From E44-bin88 sp034419075 (lineage in GTDB: Bacteria > Chloroflexota > Dehalococcoidia > Dehalococcoidales > BS750m-G39): 64,000 bases of DNA. Made by a program: the position numbers and the translations under genes. Positions 1-8,957 of the stretch are shown here, piece by piece. Within the stretch, counting starts at the first letter, position 1, and each line of letters starts with the position of its first letter. The stretch spans positions 1 through 64,000 of the forward strand of contig DAOULR010000022.1 of NCBI GenBank assembly GCA_034419075.1. The letters run 5' to 3'. The notes beneath the pieces are model-generated. The model ran no database searches, had not been told where the DNA came from, and worked only from the letters and a program-made list of their open reading frames with translations.

Positions 1-1
1 A

Positions 2-490
2 ATTTCAAGGACCTATCAGCTCGTTAAAACCTTCCTGAAGATGACAGTACTAGAAAATGCCATGGTGGCTTCCGTTTACGGTCGAAAACATGATAGCAAG
101 AACGCCCTGAAAAGGGCAATGGAGACCTTAGAAATCGTTGAGATTGCCAATAAGAGAGATATCTTGGCGTCCCACCTGACGCTTTCGGACCGGCGGATGC
201 TGGAGATAGCCATGGCCTTGGCGTCGATGCCGTTCTTAGCCCTCTTCGATGAGCCGATGACCGGTTTGACTCCCGTTGAAGTCCACCACCTGCTTGAGGT
301 AATCCAAAAAGCTAAGGATGAAAGGAAGTTCTCTATTTTGTGGATTGAGCACCGAGTGGATGCCATCCTTAATTCCTGCGACCGTGTTGTCGTGCTGGAC
401 TACGGAAGAAAGATAGCCGATGGTCTACCGGCCGAGGTAGCTAATGACCCTAAAGTAATCGAGGTGTATCTTGGCGAACCCGTTGCTTGA
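2..490 (+). CDS. livG: LivG-like ABC transporter ATP-binding protein, C-terminal part
   Basis: The frame is open to the left window edge, so the gene begins outside and only its last ~163 residues are seen. The segment ISRTYQLVKTF..MTVLENAMV is the Q-loop region of LivG-type ATPases, and FLALFDEPMTGL is Walker B. The signature motif normally reads LSGGQ but is LTLSDRR here, an unusual degeneration. The protein would energise import with LivH and LivM downstream. Its end overlaps livF by 20 bases, so translation is probably coupled. Substrate cannot be told from sequence; no periplasmic binding protein lies in the window. Confidence 0.88.
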   Translation: MSRTYQLVKTFLKMTVLENAMVASVYGRKHDSKNALKRAMETLEIVEIANKRDILASHLTLSDRRMLEIAMALASMPFLALFDEPMTGLTPVEVHHLLEVIQKAKDERKFSILWIEHRVDAILNSCDRVVVLDYGRKIADGLPAEVANDPKVIEVYLGEPVA

Positions 491-1208
491 AGTTAAAGGG
501 GTAGATGTCTATTACGGCGATGTTCAAATCCTTCGGGAAGTATCCCTTCAGGTGGAGGAGGGGAGCATTGTCGCGCTCGTAGGCGCCAACGGTGCTGGAA
601 AAACAACGCTTTTAAAGACGATTTCCGGCCTGCTCCATCCCTGTAAAGGAGATATACTCTTTTCAAGTAAATCCCTGCACAATTTAAAACCCCAGGATAT
701 CGTGGACCGAGGTATTACCCATGTACCCGAGGGACGGCGCTTGTTCGCTGATCTCACCGTCTTTGAGAATCTTAGGCTCGGCGCTTACATTCCGCGGGCG
801 CGTCCCAACTTCGACGAGTCGCTGGAACGGGTTTACGGACTTTTCCCTCAGCTGAAATAACGTAAAAATCAGAAAGCCGGTACCCTGAGGGGCGGTGAAC
901 AGCAGATGCTAGCTATCGGTCGTGCCGTCATGGCACAACCGAAACTCATTATGCTCGACGAGCCCTCTCTTGGCCTCAGCCCCATTCTGGTGAAGACGAT
1001 ATTTGAATTTATAACCACCCTGAATGAACAGGAAACAACGATATTACTCATAGAGCAGAACATTAACCAGACATTAAAGATTGCCCACCAGGCTTTCGTG
1101 CTCAAGATAGGCAAGATTGTGATGAGCGGCCCTGGGGAAGAGCTCCTGGCCAATGAGGAAATCAGAAAGGCCTACATCGGCGAGCATAAGACGAAAAACA
1201 ATGATTGA
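471..1208 (+). pseudogene. livF: LivF-like ABC transporter ATP-binding protein interrupted by an in-frame TAA
   Basis: TTG start at 471 inside the end of livG. The first part carries Walker A (GANGAGKT) and continues to LFPQLK; a TAA at 858-860 follows; the same frame then resumes with RKNQKAGTLRGGEQQMLAIG and Walker B (LIMLDEPSLGLSP). Homologues normally have a Glu codon here (LKER), so GAA to TAA is the simplest change. Both halves are otherwise well conserved with no frameshift. Options are a recent nonsense mutation, a sequencing or assembly error, or readthrough. If real, the first fragment lacks the signature and Walker B motifs and the importer would depend on LivG alone. Confidence 0.85.
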
Positions 1209-2085
1209 AATAGAACTCATCATTCAGGTTTTGGTCAATGGCATTTTTTTTGGAGCCATGTATGGCATTACCGCCGTTGGACTTAGTCTGATCTTCGGGA
1301 CCATGCGGATTATTTTTATCACGCAGGGAGCCGTCATGGTCTTTTTTGCTTATTTTTGCTTCTGGGCATTCTCTCTATTAGGTATCGATCCGTTTTTATC
1401 TTTAATACCTATCATTCTGATCGCTTCGCTGTTCGGCTTGGGATTTTATTATGGCCTTTTCAAAGATGTTGCCCTTTTGAAGGACAGGTTTAGCTCCCTC
1501 ATAATCGCGGTCGGATTGATGTTTTTCCTGGAAAATTTCATGACTGTTATCTGGACTGCTAATCCCAGGGCAGTGGTGACCTCATATGCTTTCTACAAAT
1601 TCAGCCTCTTTGGAATAGGTTTCCCCTTGGCCCGTCTGATTTGGTTATTGATCGCCTTTCTTGCTACCGGGGGTGTCTTCGTTCTTTTAAAAAAGACCCT
1701 TATTGGAATAGTGATAAGGGCCACTTCGGAGGACGTGGAAGCCAGCACCCTGATGGGAATCAATCCTAACCGGATCAATGCGGTGGCCTTCGCTATCGGT
1801 ATCGGGCTGGCGGCGATAGCAGGGAGCACTTTGGCGACAACCTACGGTTTTGATCCTGTTAGCGGTTTTGATTTTGCGATAAAAGCGTTGATCGCCTTAA
1901 CCTTAGGGGGCATCGGCAAAGTGTGGGGGGCTCTGCTGGGAGGAATTCTCCTAGGGCTTATTGAGTCTCTGGGGACCCGTTTTGTGGGCGGTGGCTGGTC
2001 CCAAGGCATCGTCTTCGCGGTATTTTTACTAGTCTTGACTTTCAGGCCCTACGGCCTCTTTGGAGGGGCGGGCCAAAAAACATAG
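1201..2085 (+). CDS. livH: LivH-like branched-chain amino acid ABC transporter permease
   Basis: About 294 residues, strongly hydrophobic, with the family pattern near the N-terminus (LVNGIFFGAMYGITAVGLSL) and the conserved loop GGIGKVWGALLGGILLGLIE near the C-terminus. The ATG at 1201 overlaps the end of livF by 8 bases and matches the usual LivH start; an upstream in-frame ATG at 1153 lies inside livF and is unlikely. It forms the membrane channel with LivM. Substrates of this family include branched-chain amino acids, amides, urea and aromatic acids. The neighbouring acyl-CoA synthetase makes an organic acid possible, but that is inference. Confidence 0.9.
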   Translation: MIEIELIIQVLVNGIFFGAMYGITAVGLSLIFGTMRIIFITQGAVMVFFAYFCFWAFSLLGIDPFLSLIPIILIASLFGLGFYYGLFKDVALLKDRFSSLIIAVGLMFFLENFMTVIWTANPRAVVTSYAFYKFSLFGIGFPLARLIWLLIAFLATGGVFVLLKKTLIGIVIRATSEDVEASTLMGINPNRINAVAFAIGIGLAAIAGSTLATTYGFDPVSGFDFAIKALIALTLGGIGKVWGALLGGILLGLIESLGTRFVGGGWSQGIVFAVFLLVLTFRPYGLFGGAGQKT

Positions 2086-2100
2086 AACCTGAAGTAGAAC

Positions 2101-3099
2101 ATGAAAGATACATTGGATACATATATCAAAAAAGGCAAGCGAAATATATACCTGATAATTATTGTCCTTGTCATAATAGTATTTGGCACGATCCCATTCT
2201 ATATTGATGTTGATAGATCCTTCTTCGGCTATTACCTGTTCATTACCTTCTGCTACATTATTCTGTCTCAGGGATGGAACCTTGTAGCAGGATATACTGG
2301 GCAGGTCAGCCTGGGCTCACACGCCTTCTTTGGCCTTGGGGCTTACACGACTGTCATAATCTGGCTTAACGATGTAACTAAAACATGGTATTACTTTGAT
2401 CCGATTGTGATGATCATCAGCGGGCTCGTTGCGGCAACATTCGCTATCATAATAGGATTACCGCTGCTATCCAGACTCCGGGGCGATTACTTTGCTTTCG
2501 GTACCCTGGCCGCCGCAGAAGTTCTCAGGGTGTTTATTTTAAGGACCCGCGACTTTACCGGAGGAGCAGATGGTCTGTATCTCCCGTCTTATCACTTCGT
2601 ATCCATGAAGCCCCATTACTGGACCGGCCTTCTTCTGGTAATTCTGGCGACTGCTACCGTATATTTTATAACCAGGTCCAGAATCGGGCTGGCTCTCAGG
2701 GCTCTTGGGGAAGACGAGACGTCAGCCGCCTCACACGGAATTCATATCTTGCCGTACAAGGTCTTAGCTTTTGCCATCGGGTCTTTTATAATGGGGATTT
2801 GCGGCAGCCTGTATGTTTACTACCTGTTTTCTGTCCTACCTTGGTCCGTAATGCACCTTAACTGGCTATTTATCCCTATTCTTATATGCCTACTAGGGGG
2901 CAATGGGACGATTTTTGGCCCTATCATAGGCTCTTTTATTGTAGCGGCGCTTTTTAGCTATGCAGACATTTATGTAGGGGAATACGCACCCATGCTATCA
3001 GGTGCACTTATTATCATCGTTATGAAGTACATGCCCACAGGCGTCATCGGGCTTGGGGACAGGAAACTGTTTCGTATTAGAGGTAGAGATGAAGGTTAA
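2101..3099 (+). CDS. livM: LivM-like branched-chain amino acid ABC transporter permease
   Basis: 332 residues with about nine hydrophobic segments. Family hallmarks are LSQGWNLVAGYTGQVSLGSH, the cytoplasmic EAA-like loop (RALGEDETSAASHGI) and LLGGNGTIFGPIIGSF. It starts 15 bases after livH and completes the permease pair. Length is normal for LivM. It ends with a basic cytoplasmic tail. Confidence 0.9.
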   Translation: MKDTLDTYIKKGKRNIYLIIIVLVIIVFGTIPFYIDVDRSFFGYYLFITFCYIILSQGWNLVAGYTGQVSLGSHAFFGLGAYTTVIIWLNDVTKTWYYFDPIVMIISGLVAATFAIIIGLPLLSRLRGDYFAFGTLAAAEVLRVFILRTRDFTGGADGLYLPSYHFVSMKPHYWTGLLLVILATATVYFITRSRIGLALRALGEDETSAASHGIHILPYKVLAFAIGSFIMGICGSLYVYYLFSVLPWSVMHLNWLFIPILICLLGGNGTIFGPIIGSFIVAALFSYADIYVGEYAPMLSGALIIIVMKYMPTGVIGLGDRKLFRIRGRDEG

Positions 3100-3147
3100 A
3101 CACTAGCCAACCAAAAACCCGTTAATAGGTTAAGGAGGTAAAGAAAC

Positions 3148-3780
3148 ATGGCTAAAGATCTGGTTAGCACATTAGCTGATTTAAAAGAAGAAGAGGTTCT
3201 TAAGATTGTTAAACACAGGCTGGGGGCTGGTGAAGAGCCACTCAAGATCCTGGAAGACGCCAGAAAAGGTATGGAAATCGTGGGTAAGCGCTTTGCCGAT
3301 AGCGAATATTTCATACCCGACCTGCTCTATTCCGGGGAGATATTGAAGGCAATAACCGAGCTGGTCAAGCCCAGGTTAAACCAGGCAGCCGAGAGCAAGA
3401 AACTGGGTAAGGTTGTTTTTGGTACGGTGGCTGGTGATATACACGATATCGGCAAGGACATCGTTGTCTTCATGCTAGATGTTAACGGCTTCGAGGTTTA
3501 CGACCTCGGCGTGGATGTGCCGGCACAGAAGTTCGTTGATAAGATAAAGGAAACCAATGCCTCTATTGTTGGCCTGAGCGGGTTCCTGTCGTTGGCCTTT
3601 GATTCGATGAAGGATACCGTAGAAGCCATAAAAGCCGCCAGCTTAAGAGACAAGGTAAAGATAATGATAGGCGGTGGTCAGATAACCGATAAGATAAATA
3701 AGTACACCGGCGCCGATGCCCATGGCAAGGATGCCATGACCGGCGTTACCCTAGCCAAAAAATGGGTTGGGGCCAAGTAA
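3148..3780 (+). CDS. Corrinoid (B12-binding) methyl-carrier protein, MtbC/MttC type
   Basis: 210 residues. The N-terminal ~90 residues form the helical cap domain. The C-terminal Rossmann domain carries the cobalamin-ligand motif GDIHDIGKDIV (DxHxxG), then SGFLSLAFDSM and GGGQ, all typical of methylamine and methanol corrinoid proteins. Such proteins take a methyl group from a substrate-specific methyltransferase and pass it to a second methyltransferase. A strong ribosome site (AAGGAGG) precedes the ATG. The UroD-fold gene 32 bases downstream is the likely partner. No MttB- or MtaB-type methyltransferase is present in the window, so the methyl donor is unknown. Confidence 0.9.
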   Translation: MAKDLVSTLADLKEEEVLKIVKHRLGAGEEPLKILEDARKGMEIVGKRFADSEYFIPDLLYSGEILKAITELVKPRLNQAAESKKLGKVVFGTVAGDIHDIGKDIVVFMLDVNGFEVYDLGVDVPAQKFVDKIKETNASIVGLSGFLSLAFDSMKDTVEAIKAASLRDKVKIMIGGGQITDKINKYTGADAHGKDAMTGVTLAKKWVGAK

Positions 3781-3812
3781 TAATCCTCTAGAATTTTGCA
3801 GGAGGTAATAAA

Positions 3813-5150
3813 ATGGTAAAACAATGGGAAGAGATGACACCAGATGAAAAGCAGGAGGTGATGTTTCAAAAGTGGCTTTCGCCGGAGGGCGTGGAATTTA
3901 AAAGCCCCGAAGCCGAGAAGGCGTACAAGGAAAGGGTAACCAGGATAAAAGATGCTGTACAACTCAAGAAAAAGCCGGATAGGGTGCCGGTCTTTCCATT
4001 CGTTGGCTTTTTCGCCGCTTTTAATGCCGGGATGACCGCTGAAGAAGCGATGTATGACTTCGACAAGTTCTCCGAAGCAGCGAAGAGATATGTCTTGGAC
4101 TTTGAACCGGATGCCCACGCCAGCTTATTTGTCCAGGGTCCGGGAAAGGTCTTTGATATTCTTGATTATAAATTATACGGCTGGCCCGGCCACGGGGTTT
4201 CCCCCAATCATGGCTACCAGTGCCTTGAAGCGGAATACATGAAGGCCGATGAATATGATGACCTCATTCAGGACCCTTCATATTTCTTTAACAGCATCTA
4301 CTTCCCGCGTATATTTGGAAAGCTGGAGCCCTTTAAGATGCTCGCTCCACTCACCGGCGTACTCGAGCTGCCATTCACCGGCCCGGTTCTCTATCCCTAC
4401 GGTCTGCCCGAAGTTCAAGCCGCCTATAAGGCCCTCCTGGAAGCAGGCAGTGAATCCCTGAAATGGGTAGGATATCTCCTTGCCTACGAGAAGGGAATGG
4501 CCGAATCAGGATTTCCCCTTTTCTACGGCTGGTTTACCAAGACACCTTTTGATGTCATTGGCGACACCCTCAGGGGCACTAGGGGGATAATGCTGGATAT
4601 GTACCGGCAACCTGATAAGCTCCTCCAAGCCTTGGAGGCAATAACCCCTTTAACGATTAAGCTGGGGGTAACCATGGCAAAGACGAACGGAAGGCCTTTA
4701 GTGTTAATACCGCTACATAAAGGTGCCGACGGCTTTATGTCCGATGAGCAGTTTAAGACCTTCTATTGGCCTACCTTTAGAAAGATGCTCATGGGCATAA
4801 TTGATGAGGGATGCGTACCATTTCTTTATGTTGAGGGGAGCTATAACTCGCGTCTGGAAATTATCAAGGATGTACCGAGAGGTAAGACGATATGGTCATT
4901 CGACACGACAGATATGGCCAAAGCGAAGAAAATACTAGGTGATGTGGCCTGCATCGGCGGCAACATGCCAGTCTCACTATTGACCATAGGCACACCACAA
5001 GAAGTGAAAGACTACACCAAGAAACTCATAGATACTGCTGGCAAAGACGGCGGTTATATAATGGTCAGTGGGGTGGTAATTGATGAGGCGAAGCCGGAAA
5101 ACCTCAAGGCTATGATTGACGCCACCAAGGAATACGGCGTCTATAAATAG
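3813..5150 (+). CDS. UroD-fold methyltransferase (MtaA/CmuA-like), zinc site not conserved
   Basis: 445 residues of the uroporphyrinogen decarboxylase superfamily; the neighbouring corrinoid protein points to methyl transfer and not haem synthesis. The C-terminal half has the family pattern CIGGNMPVSLLTIGTPQEV followed by KPENLKAMI. Characterised MtaA/MtbA enzymes bind zinc through an HxC motif and a later Cys. Here the HxC position reads YVEGSY and the last Cys position reads SGVVID, so these ligands appear absent. It may therefore act on a different methyl acceptor or donor. AGGAGG precedes the ATG at good spacing; it is cotranscribed with the corrinoid gene. Confidence 0.78.
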   Translation: MVKQWEEMTPDEKQEVMFQKWLSPEGVEFKSPEAEKAYKERVTRIKDAVQLKKKPDRVPVFPFVGFFAAFNAGMTAEEAMYDFDKFSEAAKRYVLDFEPDAHASLFVQGPGKVFDILDYKLYGWPGHGVSPNHGYQCLEAEYMKADEYDDLIQDPSYFFNSIYFPRIFGKLEPFKMLAPLTGVLELPFTGPVLYPYGLPEVQAAYKALLEAGSESLKWVGYLLAYEKGMAESGFPLFYGWFTKTPFDVIGDTLRGTRGIMLDMYRQPDKLLQALEAITPLTIKLGVTMAKTNGRPLVLIPLHKGADGFMSDEQFKTFYWPTFRKMLMGIIDEGCVPFLYVEGSYNSRLEIIKDVPRGKTIWSFDTTDMAKAKKILGDVACIGGNMPVSLLTIGTPQEVKDYTKKLIDTAGKDGGYIMVSGVVIDEAKPENLKAMIDATKEYGVYK

Positions 5151-5369
5151 ATGATTAATGGGCTAGTAAGAACCTGGGGATTCAGCCCGGATGTGTGGCC
5201 GACCGGTTCGGCTTCATTGAGGAAAATTCCTTGATAGTATAAGCCGTTTTTTCAATCGTAATAGTCATTTTTCAGCCTCGACTTATTTTCTTAACTAAAC
5301 CTCTTGACTTAATACTCTAAGTTTTAAACTTCAATAAGGAAAATGATTCTTTAAAGGAGCCGGAGGAGA

Positions 5370-5744
5370 ATGACATTGAAAATAATCAACATGGAAAATC
5401 TCGAAGTCGGGGATGTAACGGAGGTGCCTTTATTCACCGGGGGAAAGGTGTATACCCAGTCTGTACTTGAAGAAGATTTCGGTACAGGGAAAATTCAGAT
5501 TGTTAACGTAAAATTCGCACCCGGCGCCCGCAATAAGTTCCATACACATTCCAGGGCGCAGATCCTGTACGTTACTGAAGGCAAGGGAATTATCGCCACC
5601 AGGGATAAGCAACAAATAGTTGAACCAGGGACGACTATCTTCATCCCCGCAGGCGAGGAGCACTGGCACGGAGCATCAAACGACTCCTCTTTCGCCCACC
5701 TTTCAATAATTGGAACGCCCCAGGAATTCAAGATAGTGGAATAA
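5370..5744 (+). CDS. Small single-domain cupin protein
   Basis: 124 residues forming one cupin barrel. Motif 1 contains FHTHSRAQILYVTEGKG and motif 2 contains PAGEEHWHGAS, giving three candidate His metal ligands. The ATG is preceded by GGAGGAG. Small cupins of this kind are often annotated as carboxymuconolactone-decarboxylase-associated or as metal-binding isomerases or dioxygenases; the substrate cannot be named. The 219 bases upstream (5151-5369) contain only a short imperfect hairpin around 5195-5215 and no gene. Confidence 0.82.
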   Translation: MTLKIINMENLEVGDVTEVPLFTGGKVYTQSVLEEDFGTGKIQIVNVKFAPGARNKFHTHSRAQILYVTEGKGIIATRDKQQIVEPGTTIFIPAGEEHWHGASNDSSFAHLSIIGTPQEFKIVE

Positions 5745-5877
5745 AGATCGATTCGAGCCAGTAAAACTCGAGGAGAAACAAAATCATAAAAGCGCTGGAG
5801 TTGTATCTTCCAGAGTTGATTTGTTCAAAAGAGACTAAGCATTGCATTAAAAGATTCCCACATGGAGGTAGTATAAG

Positions 5878-5997
5878 ATGGCAAACGAGATAGGCAAGAA
5901 GTACAGGTGTACCAAGTGCGGCTCAGAATTCATTGTTACCAGGGGAGGTGACGGCACCATTCACTGCTGTGGCCAACCCTTGGAAATGAGGAAGTAG
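5878..5997 (+). CDS. Desulforedoxin-like rubredoxin-fold mini-protein (39 aa)
   Basis: A very short gene. The translation begins MANEIGKKYRCTKCGSEF and ends IHCCGQPLEMRK, giving the desulforedoxin spacing CxxC followed by CC. Desulforedoxin (about 36 residues) binds one iron by four Cys and forms a dimer; it also occurs as the N-terminal domain of desulfoferrodoxin. GGAGG lies upstream of the ATG. A second copy follows at 6029. The likely role is electron transfer or metal binding in an anaerobe. Confidence 0.8.
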   Translation: MANEIGKKYRCTKCGSEFIVTRGGDGTIHCCGQPLEMRK

Positions 5998-6028
5998 GAC
6001 CAACTATTGGGCAGGAGGTGTTACTCAA

Positions 6029-6172
6029 GTGGCAAGTCAATTGGGTAAAAGGTACCGCTGCCTTAAGTGCGGTACTGAAATACTATGTACTAAAGCCGGC
6101 GAAGGCAAGCTGACCTGCTGCGGTCAGGAAATGGAAGTCCAGGAACCTAGACCTATTCCCTCTTCAGATTAA
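6029..6172 (+). CDS. Second desulforedoxin-like mini-protein (47 aa)
   Basis: GTG start 8 bases after AGGAGGTG. The translation contains GKRYRCLKCGTEILC and LTCCGQEMEVQ, so the CxxC and CC pairs are retained, plus one extra Cys after the first pair and a short Pro/Ser-rich tail. It is a tandem paralogue of the gene at 5878; divergence outside the Cys positions argues for an older duplication. It is probably cotranscribed with the acyl-CoA synthetase 29 bases downstream. Confidence 0.75.
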   Translation: MASQLGKRYRCLKCGTEILCTKAGEGKLTCCGQEMEVQEPRPIPSSD

Positions 6173-6201
6173 AAAACGAAGATTGAAAAGGGAGTGAAAA
6201 G

Positions 6202-7770
6202 ATGGTTATAACCGAGTTTCTTGACCTTTCCGCCCTGCTCGTCCCCGAGAGGACGGTCATCGCCTTTGAGGGCAGGCGCTACAGCTACGCCCAGCTTAGG
6301 GAGAGGGTAAACCGCCTGGCCGATTCGCTAAATAAAATAGGCCTGGAAAAGGGAGACCGGGCAGCCATCCTGGAGGTCAACTGCAATGAATATGTGGAGG
6401 CCTGTTTTGGGGTGGTGAAGGCGGGTGGTATCTTTGTGCCCTTAAACTTCCGCATCAGGGAGGACGAGCTGATATATCTGGTCAATAAAGCCGAGCCCAA
6501 AATTCTCTTCGTCGGCAGCCGCTACGCTGATATGGTAAATAGCGTCTGTTCTAAACTGTCCTCGGTGGAGCATTTGGTTATCATCGGGGGCAAGCATGAG
6601 GAAATATCAAGCTATGATGAGCTTATTGCCTCCGGTTCGGCGGAAGACAAGACCTTTGCCGAGCTAAAAGATGAGGATGTGGCCATGCTTATCTTCACTG
6701 CCGGGACTACTGGCTTCCCCAAGGGAGTTCCCCAGGACCACAATGCCTACAGCACCTATGTACTGACCAATGTTGACCCCCCCGATATGGAGGCGCCGCC
6801 GGAAACCAACGTTCTGGTAATGCCCCTCTACCACGTGGCCGGGATGCAGGCACTGATGGCGGCTATCTATGGGGGCCGGACTATTGCTTTGATGCGGCAG
6901 TTTGACGAAAAAGAGTGGTTCGAGACAGTGCAGCGGGAGAAGGCCACCCGGGTGATGGTGGTGCCGACCATGCTCAAGCGCATCGTGGACTACCCCGACT
7001 TGGCTAAATACGACTTCTCCAGCGTGCGGGTAATAACCTATGGCGCCGCCGCCTGTCCCTACGAGGTTTTAAAGAAGACTATTGAGCGCTTTCCGGGGCG
7101 GGCGCTGATAAACGCCTTCGGCGGGACGGAGACCTCTTCCACCATAGCCGCCCTGAGGGCCGAAGACCAGGTAATCACTGGGAAAGAGACCGAGGCGGGG
7201 AGAGAGAAGAAGCTAAAGCGTCTGGCGACTTCTATCGGCTTGCCAATGGATGACGTTGAAATCCAGGTCAGGGATGAAAAAGGCCAGGAATTGCCCCCTG
7301 AGCAGCTAGGGGAAATCGTGGTGCGGGGGCCGAGGATAATGAAGGGCTACTGGAAGGATGAGGAGAGGACGGAGAAGGCCTTTACCGCCGACGGCTGGTA
7401 CCGCACCGGAGACATGGGCTATAAGGACGAGGAGGGTTATATCTACCTTGCCGGACGGGGTGACGACGTTATCGTTCGGGGTGGTGAGAACATCGGCCCC
7501 GACGAGGTGGAGAGCGTCCTCTCCACCCACCCCAAAATTGAGGAGGCGGCCGTAATCGGAGTCAAGGATGTGGAATGGGGCCAGCAAGTGCGGGCTGTGG
7601 TCCGGCTCAAAGAAGGACAGACCGCCAGTGAGCAGGAGATAATTGATTTCTGCCGTACCCACCTGGCCAGCTTCAAGCGGCCTACCTCGGTGGTTTTTAT
7701 TACCGGGGAGTTGCCTAAGACTGCCACCGGCAAAACCCTGCGGCGCGAGCTGCGCGAGAAGTACGGGTAG
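6202..7770 (+). CDS. Acyl-CoA synthetase, class I adenylate-forming enzyme
   Basis: 522 residues. Motifs in order: the phosphate-binding loop TAGTTGFPKGVPQ (~residues 168-180), GGTETSS (~305), the hinge region GWYRTGDMGY..GRGDDVIVRGGENI (~400-430), and the catalytic Lys in PKTATGKTLRREL near the C-terminus. It activates a carboxylic acid with ATP and joins it to CoA. Substrate class (fatty, short-chain or aromatic acid) cannot be assigned from motifs. With the upstream importer and methyl-transfer genes it may belong to a pathway for an imported acid, an inference from context only. Confidence 0.9.
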   Translation: MVITEFLDLSALLVPERTVIAFEGRRYSYAQLRERVNRLADSLNKIGLEKGDRAAILEVNCNEYVEACFGVVKAGGIFVPLNFRIREDELIYLVNKAEPKILFVGSRYADMVNSVCSKLSSVEHLVIIGGKHEEISSYDELIASGSAEDKTFAELKDEDVAMLIFTAGTTGFPKGVPQDHNAYSTYVLTNVDPPDMEAPPETNVLVMPLYHVAGMQALMAAIYGGRTIALMRQFDEKEWFETVQREKATRVMVVPTMLKRIVDYPDLAKYDFSSVRVITYGAAACPYEVLKKTIERFPGRALINAFGGTETSSTIAALRAEDQVITGKETEAGREKKLKRLATSIGLPMDDVEIQVRDEKGQELPPEQLGEIVVRGPRIMKGYWKDEERTEKAFTADGWYRTGDMGYKDEEGYIYLAGRGDDVIVRGGENIGPDEVESVLSTHPKIEEAAVIGVKDVEWGQQVRAVVRLKEGQTASEQEIIDFCRTHLASFKRPTSVVFITGELPKTATGKTLRRELREKYG

Positions 7771-7906
7771 GCTTAAATTTTGTTCGGGCAGGCGACGGAG
7801 CTCAAAGACCACCGGGTTTTGGGCATCGGGGTAGGCAACGGTGGTTAATTCTAGGAAGGAGCGGCTTCACCAAAGTCCAATAAATGGAAGTATGACGTCT
7901 GAATAG

Positions 7907-8140
7907 AGAACTGAAATCCGGAGCTTTGTAAGAGAGGTCAGGGTAACCGGTGACGAAGCGACCCTGACTTACTCAATGCCTCTCCTACCGGAAAAAGTGG
8001 CTATTGAAAAAGAGAGAGTTCTACCTACCGTACAGTATGGTGGGCCTTGGTTGACAGTTCCCGAACTTTTCTTCGAGAAAAAACAACTGATTCCAGCTCT
8101 ACAGCAGCTGATTTTGTCCTATAGTAGACCCACTGGTTAA
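7907..8140 (+). pseudogene. Remnant of a site-specific recombinase C-terminus, copy 1
   Basis: A frame open from just after a TAG at 7904 to a TAA at 8138 reads EIRSFVREVRVTGDEATLTY, then SMPLLPEKVAIEKERVLPTV and QYGGPWLTVPELFFEKKQL. The E-I-x-V pattern ending in VLPTVQYGG is typical of the C-terminus of large serine recombinases; no start codon, ribosome site or catalytic domain precedes it. The last ~120 bases recur at 15680 on the other side of the pho cluster. This occupies most of the gap 7771-8272. The rest of the gap holds a weak inverted repeat near 7812-7846. Confidence 0.65.
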
Positions 8141-8230
8141 CTTTAGTCCATCTAAAGCATTTAGTCAACAACAAAAGATGGATTGTTTAAGTCACTTTGT
8201 GGCGGATTGTTATATTGCTTATCTCGACAT

Positions 8231-8259
8231 TTGATAGACCGCGTCTTTGGCTTTATACT
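8231..8259 (+). promoter_or_regulatory. Sigma-70-type promoter of phoB
   Basis: TTGATA at 8231-8236 and TATACT at 8254-8259 are separated by exactly 17 bases. The predicted start of transcription (~8266) is only about 7 bases before the ATG at 8273, and no ribosome site is visible, so the phoB message would be almost leaderless. Confidence 0.6.
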
Positions 8260-8272
8260 ATCATTAGAGCTA

Positions 8273-8956
8273 ATGGCCAAAATTCTGATTGTCGAAGACG
8301 ACCGCAACCTGCTGGACACCCTCAAATACAATCTGCGTAAAGAGGGCTACAGCGTAGTCACGGCTGTTGACGGCGCCGAGGCTCTTGATGTCGCCCGCCG
8401 GGAGAAGCCCGACCTCATCGTCCTCGACGTGATGCTCCCCAAGCTGAGCGGCTTCGAGGTCTGCCGCATCCTGCGGAAGGAGATGACCGTCCCCATCCTG
8501 ATGCTTACCGCCAAGGACGAGGAAGTCGACAAGATAGTCGGGCTGGAGATTGGCGCCGATGATTATATGACCAAGCCCTTCAGTATGCGGGAGCTGCTGG
8601 CCCGCTTAAGTGCCATGCTGCGCCGGGCCGACATGGCGGTCCCGCCAGCTGAGGCAGAGTCCCTTAAGGTCGGCGAGCTGGAGATTGACGTTGCCCGTCA
8701 CCAGGCTTTCCTCCGGGGCCAGCCCCTGGAGCTCAGCCCCAAAGAATTCGAGCTGCTCCTCTTCCTAGCCCGAAACAAGGGGTTTGTCTTCAACCGCGAA
8801 CAGCTCTTGGATAAGGTTTGGGGCTATGACTACGCTGGTGAGACGCGGACGGTGGACGTCCATATACGGTGGCTGAGACAGAAAATCGAAACCGACCCCG
8901 CCAAACCCCGGTACCTGCTTACGGTGAGGGGGGCGGGTTACAAGCTGGAAGGCTAA
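8273..8956 (+). CDS. phoB: PhoB-like OmpR-family response regulator
   Basis: 227 residues from the ATG at 8273 (MAKILIVEDDRNLLDTL); an earlier in-frame ATG at 8183 would add 30 residues unlike the family. The receiver domain has the acidic pair EDD, the phospho-acceptor in LIVLDVMLPK and the Lys in DYMTKPF. The C-terminal winged helix has SPKEFELLLFLARN and DVHIRWLRQKIE. It is followed one base later by its histidine kinase and then the pst operon, so it is the phosphate regulator. The four-repeat box at 10698 is its probable target. Confidence 0.9.
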   Translation: MAKILIVEDDRNLLDTLKYNLRKEGYSVVTAVDGAEALDVARREKPDLIVLDVMLPKLSGFEVCRILRKEMTVPILMLTAKDEEVDKIVGLEIGADDYMTKPFSMRELLARLSAMLRRADMAVPPAEAESLKVGELEIDVARHQAFLRGQPLELSPKEFELLLFLARNKGFVFNREQLLDKVWGYDYAGETRTVDVHIRWLRQKIETDPAKPRYLLTVRGAGYKLEG

Positions 8957-8957
8957 T

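Noticed and set aside
3100..3812. Cobalamin riboswitch near the corrinoid genes
   Set aside because: The leader before 3148 is under 50 bases and the 32-base spacer before 3813 is too short; no B12-box-like element seen.
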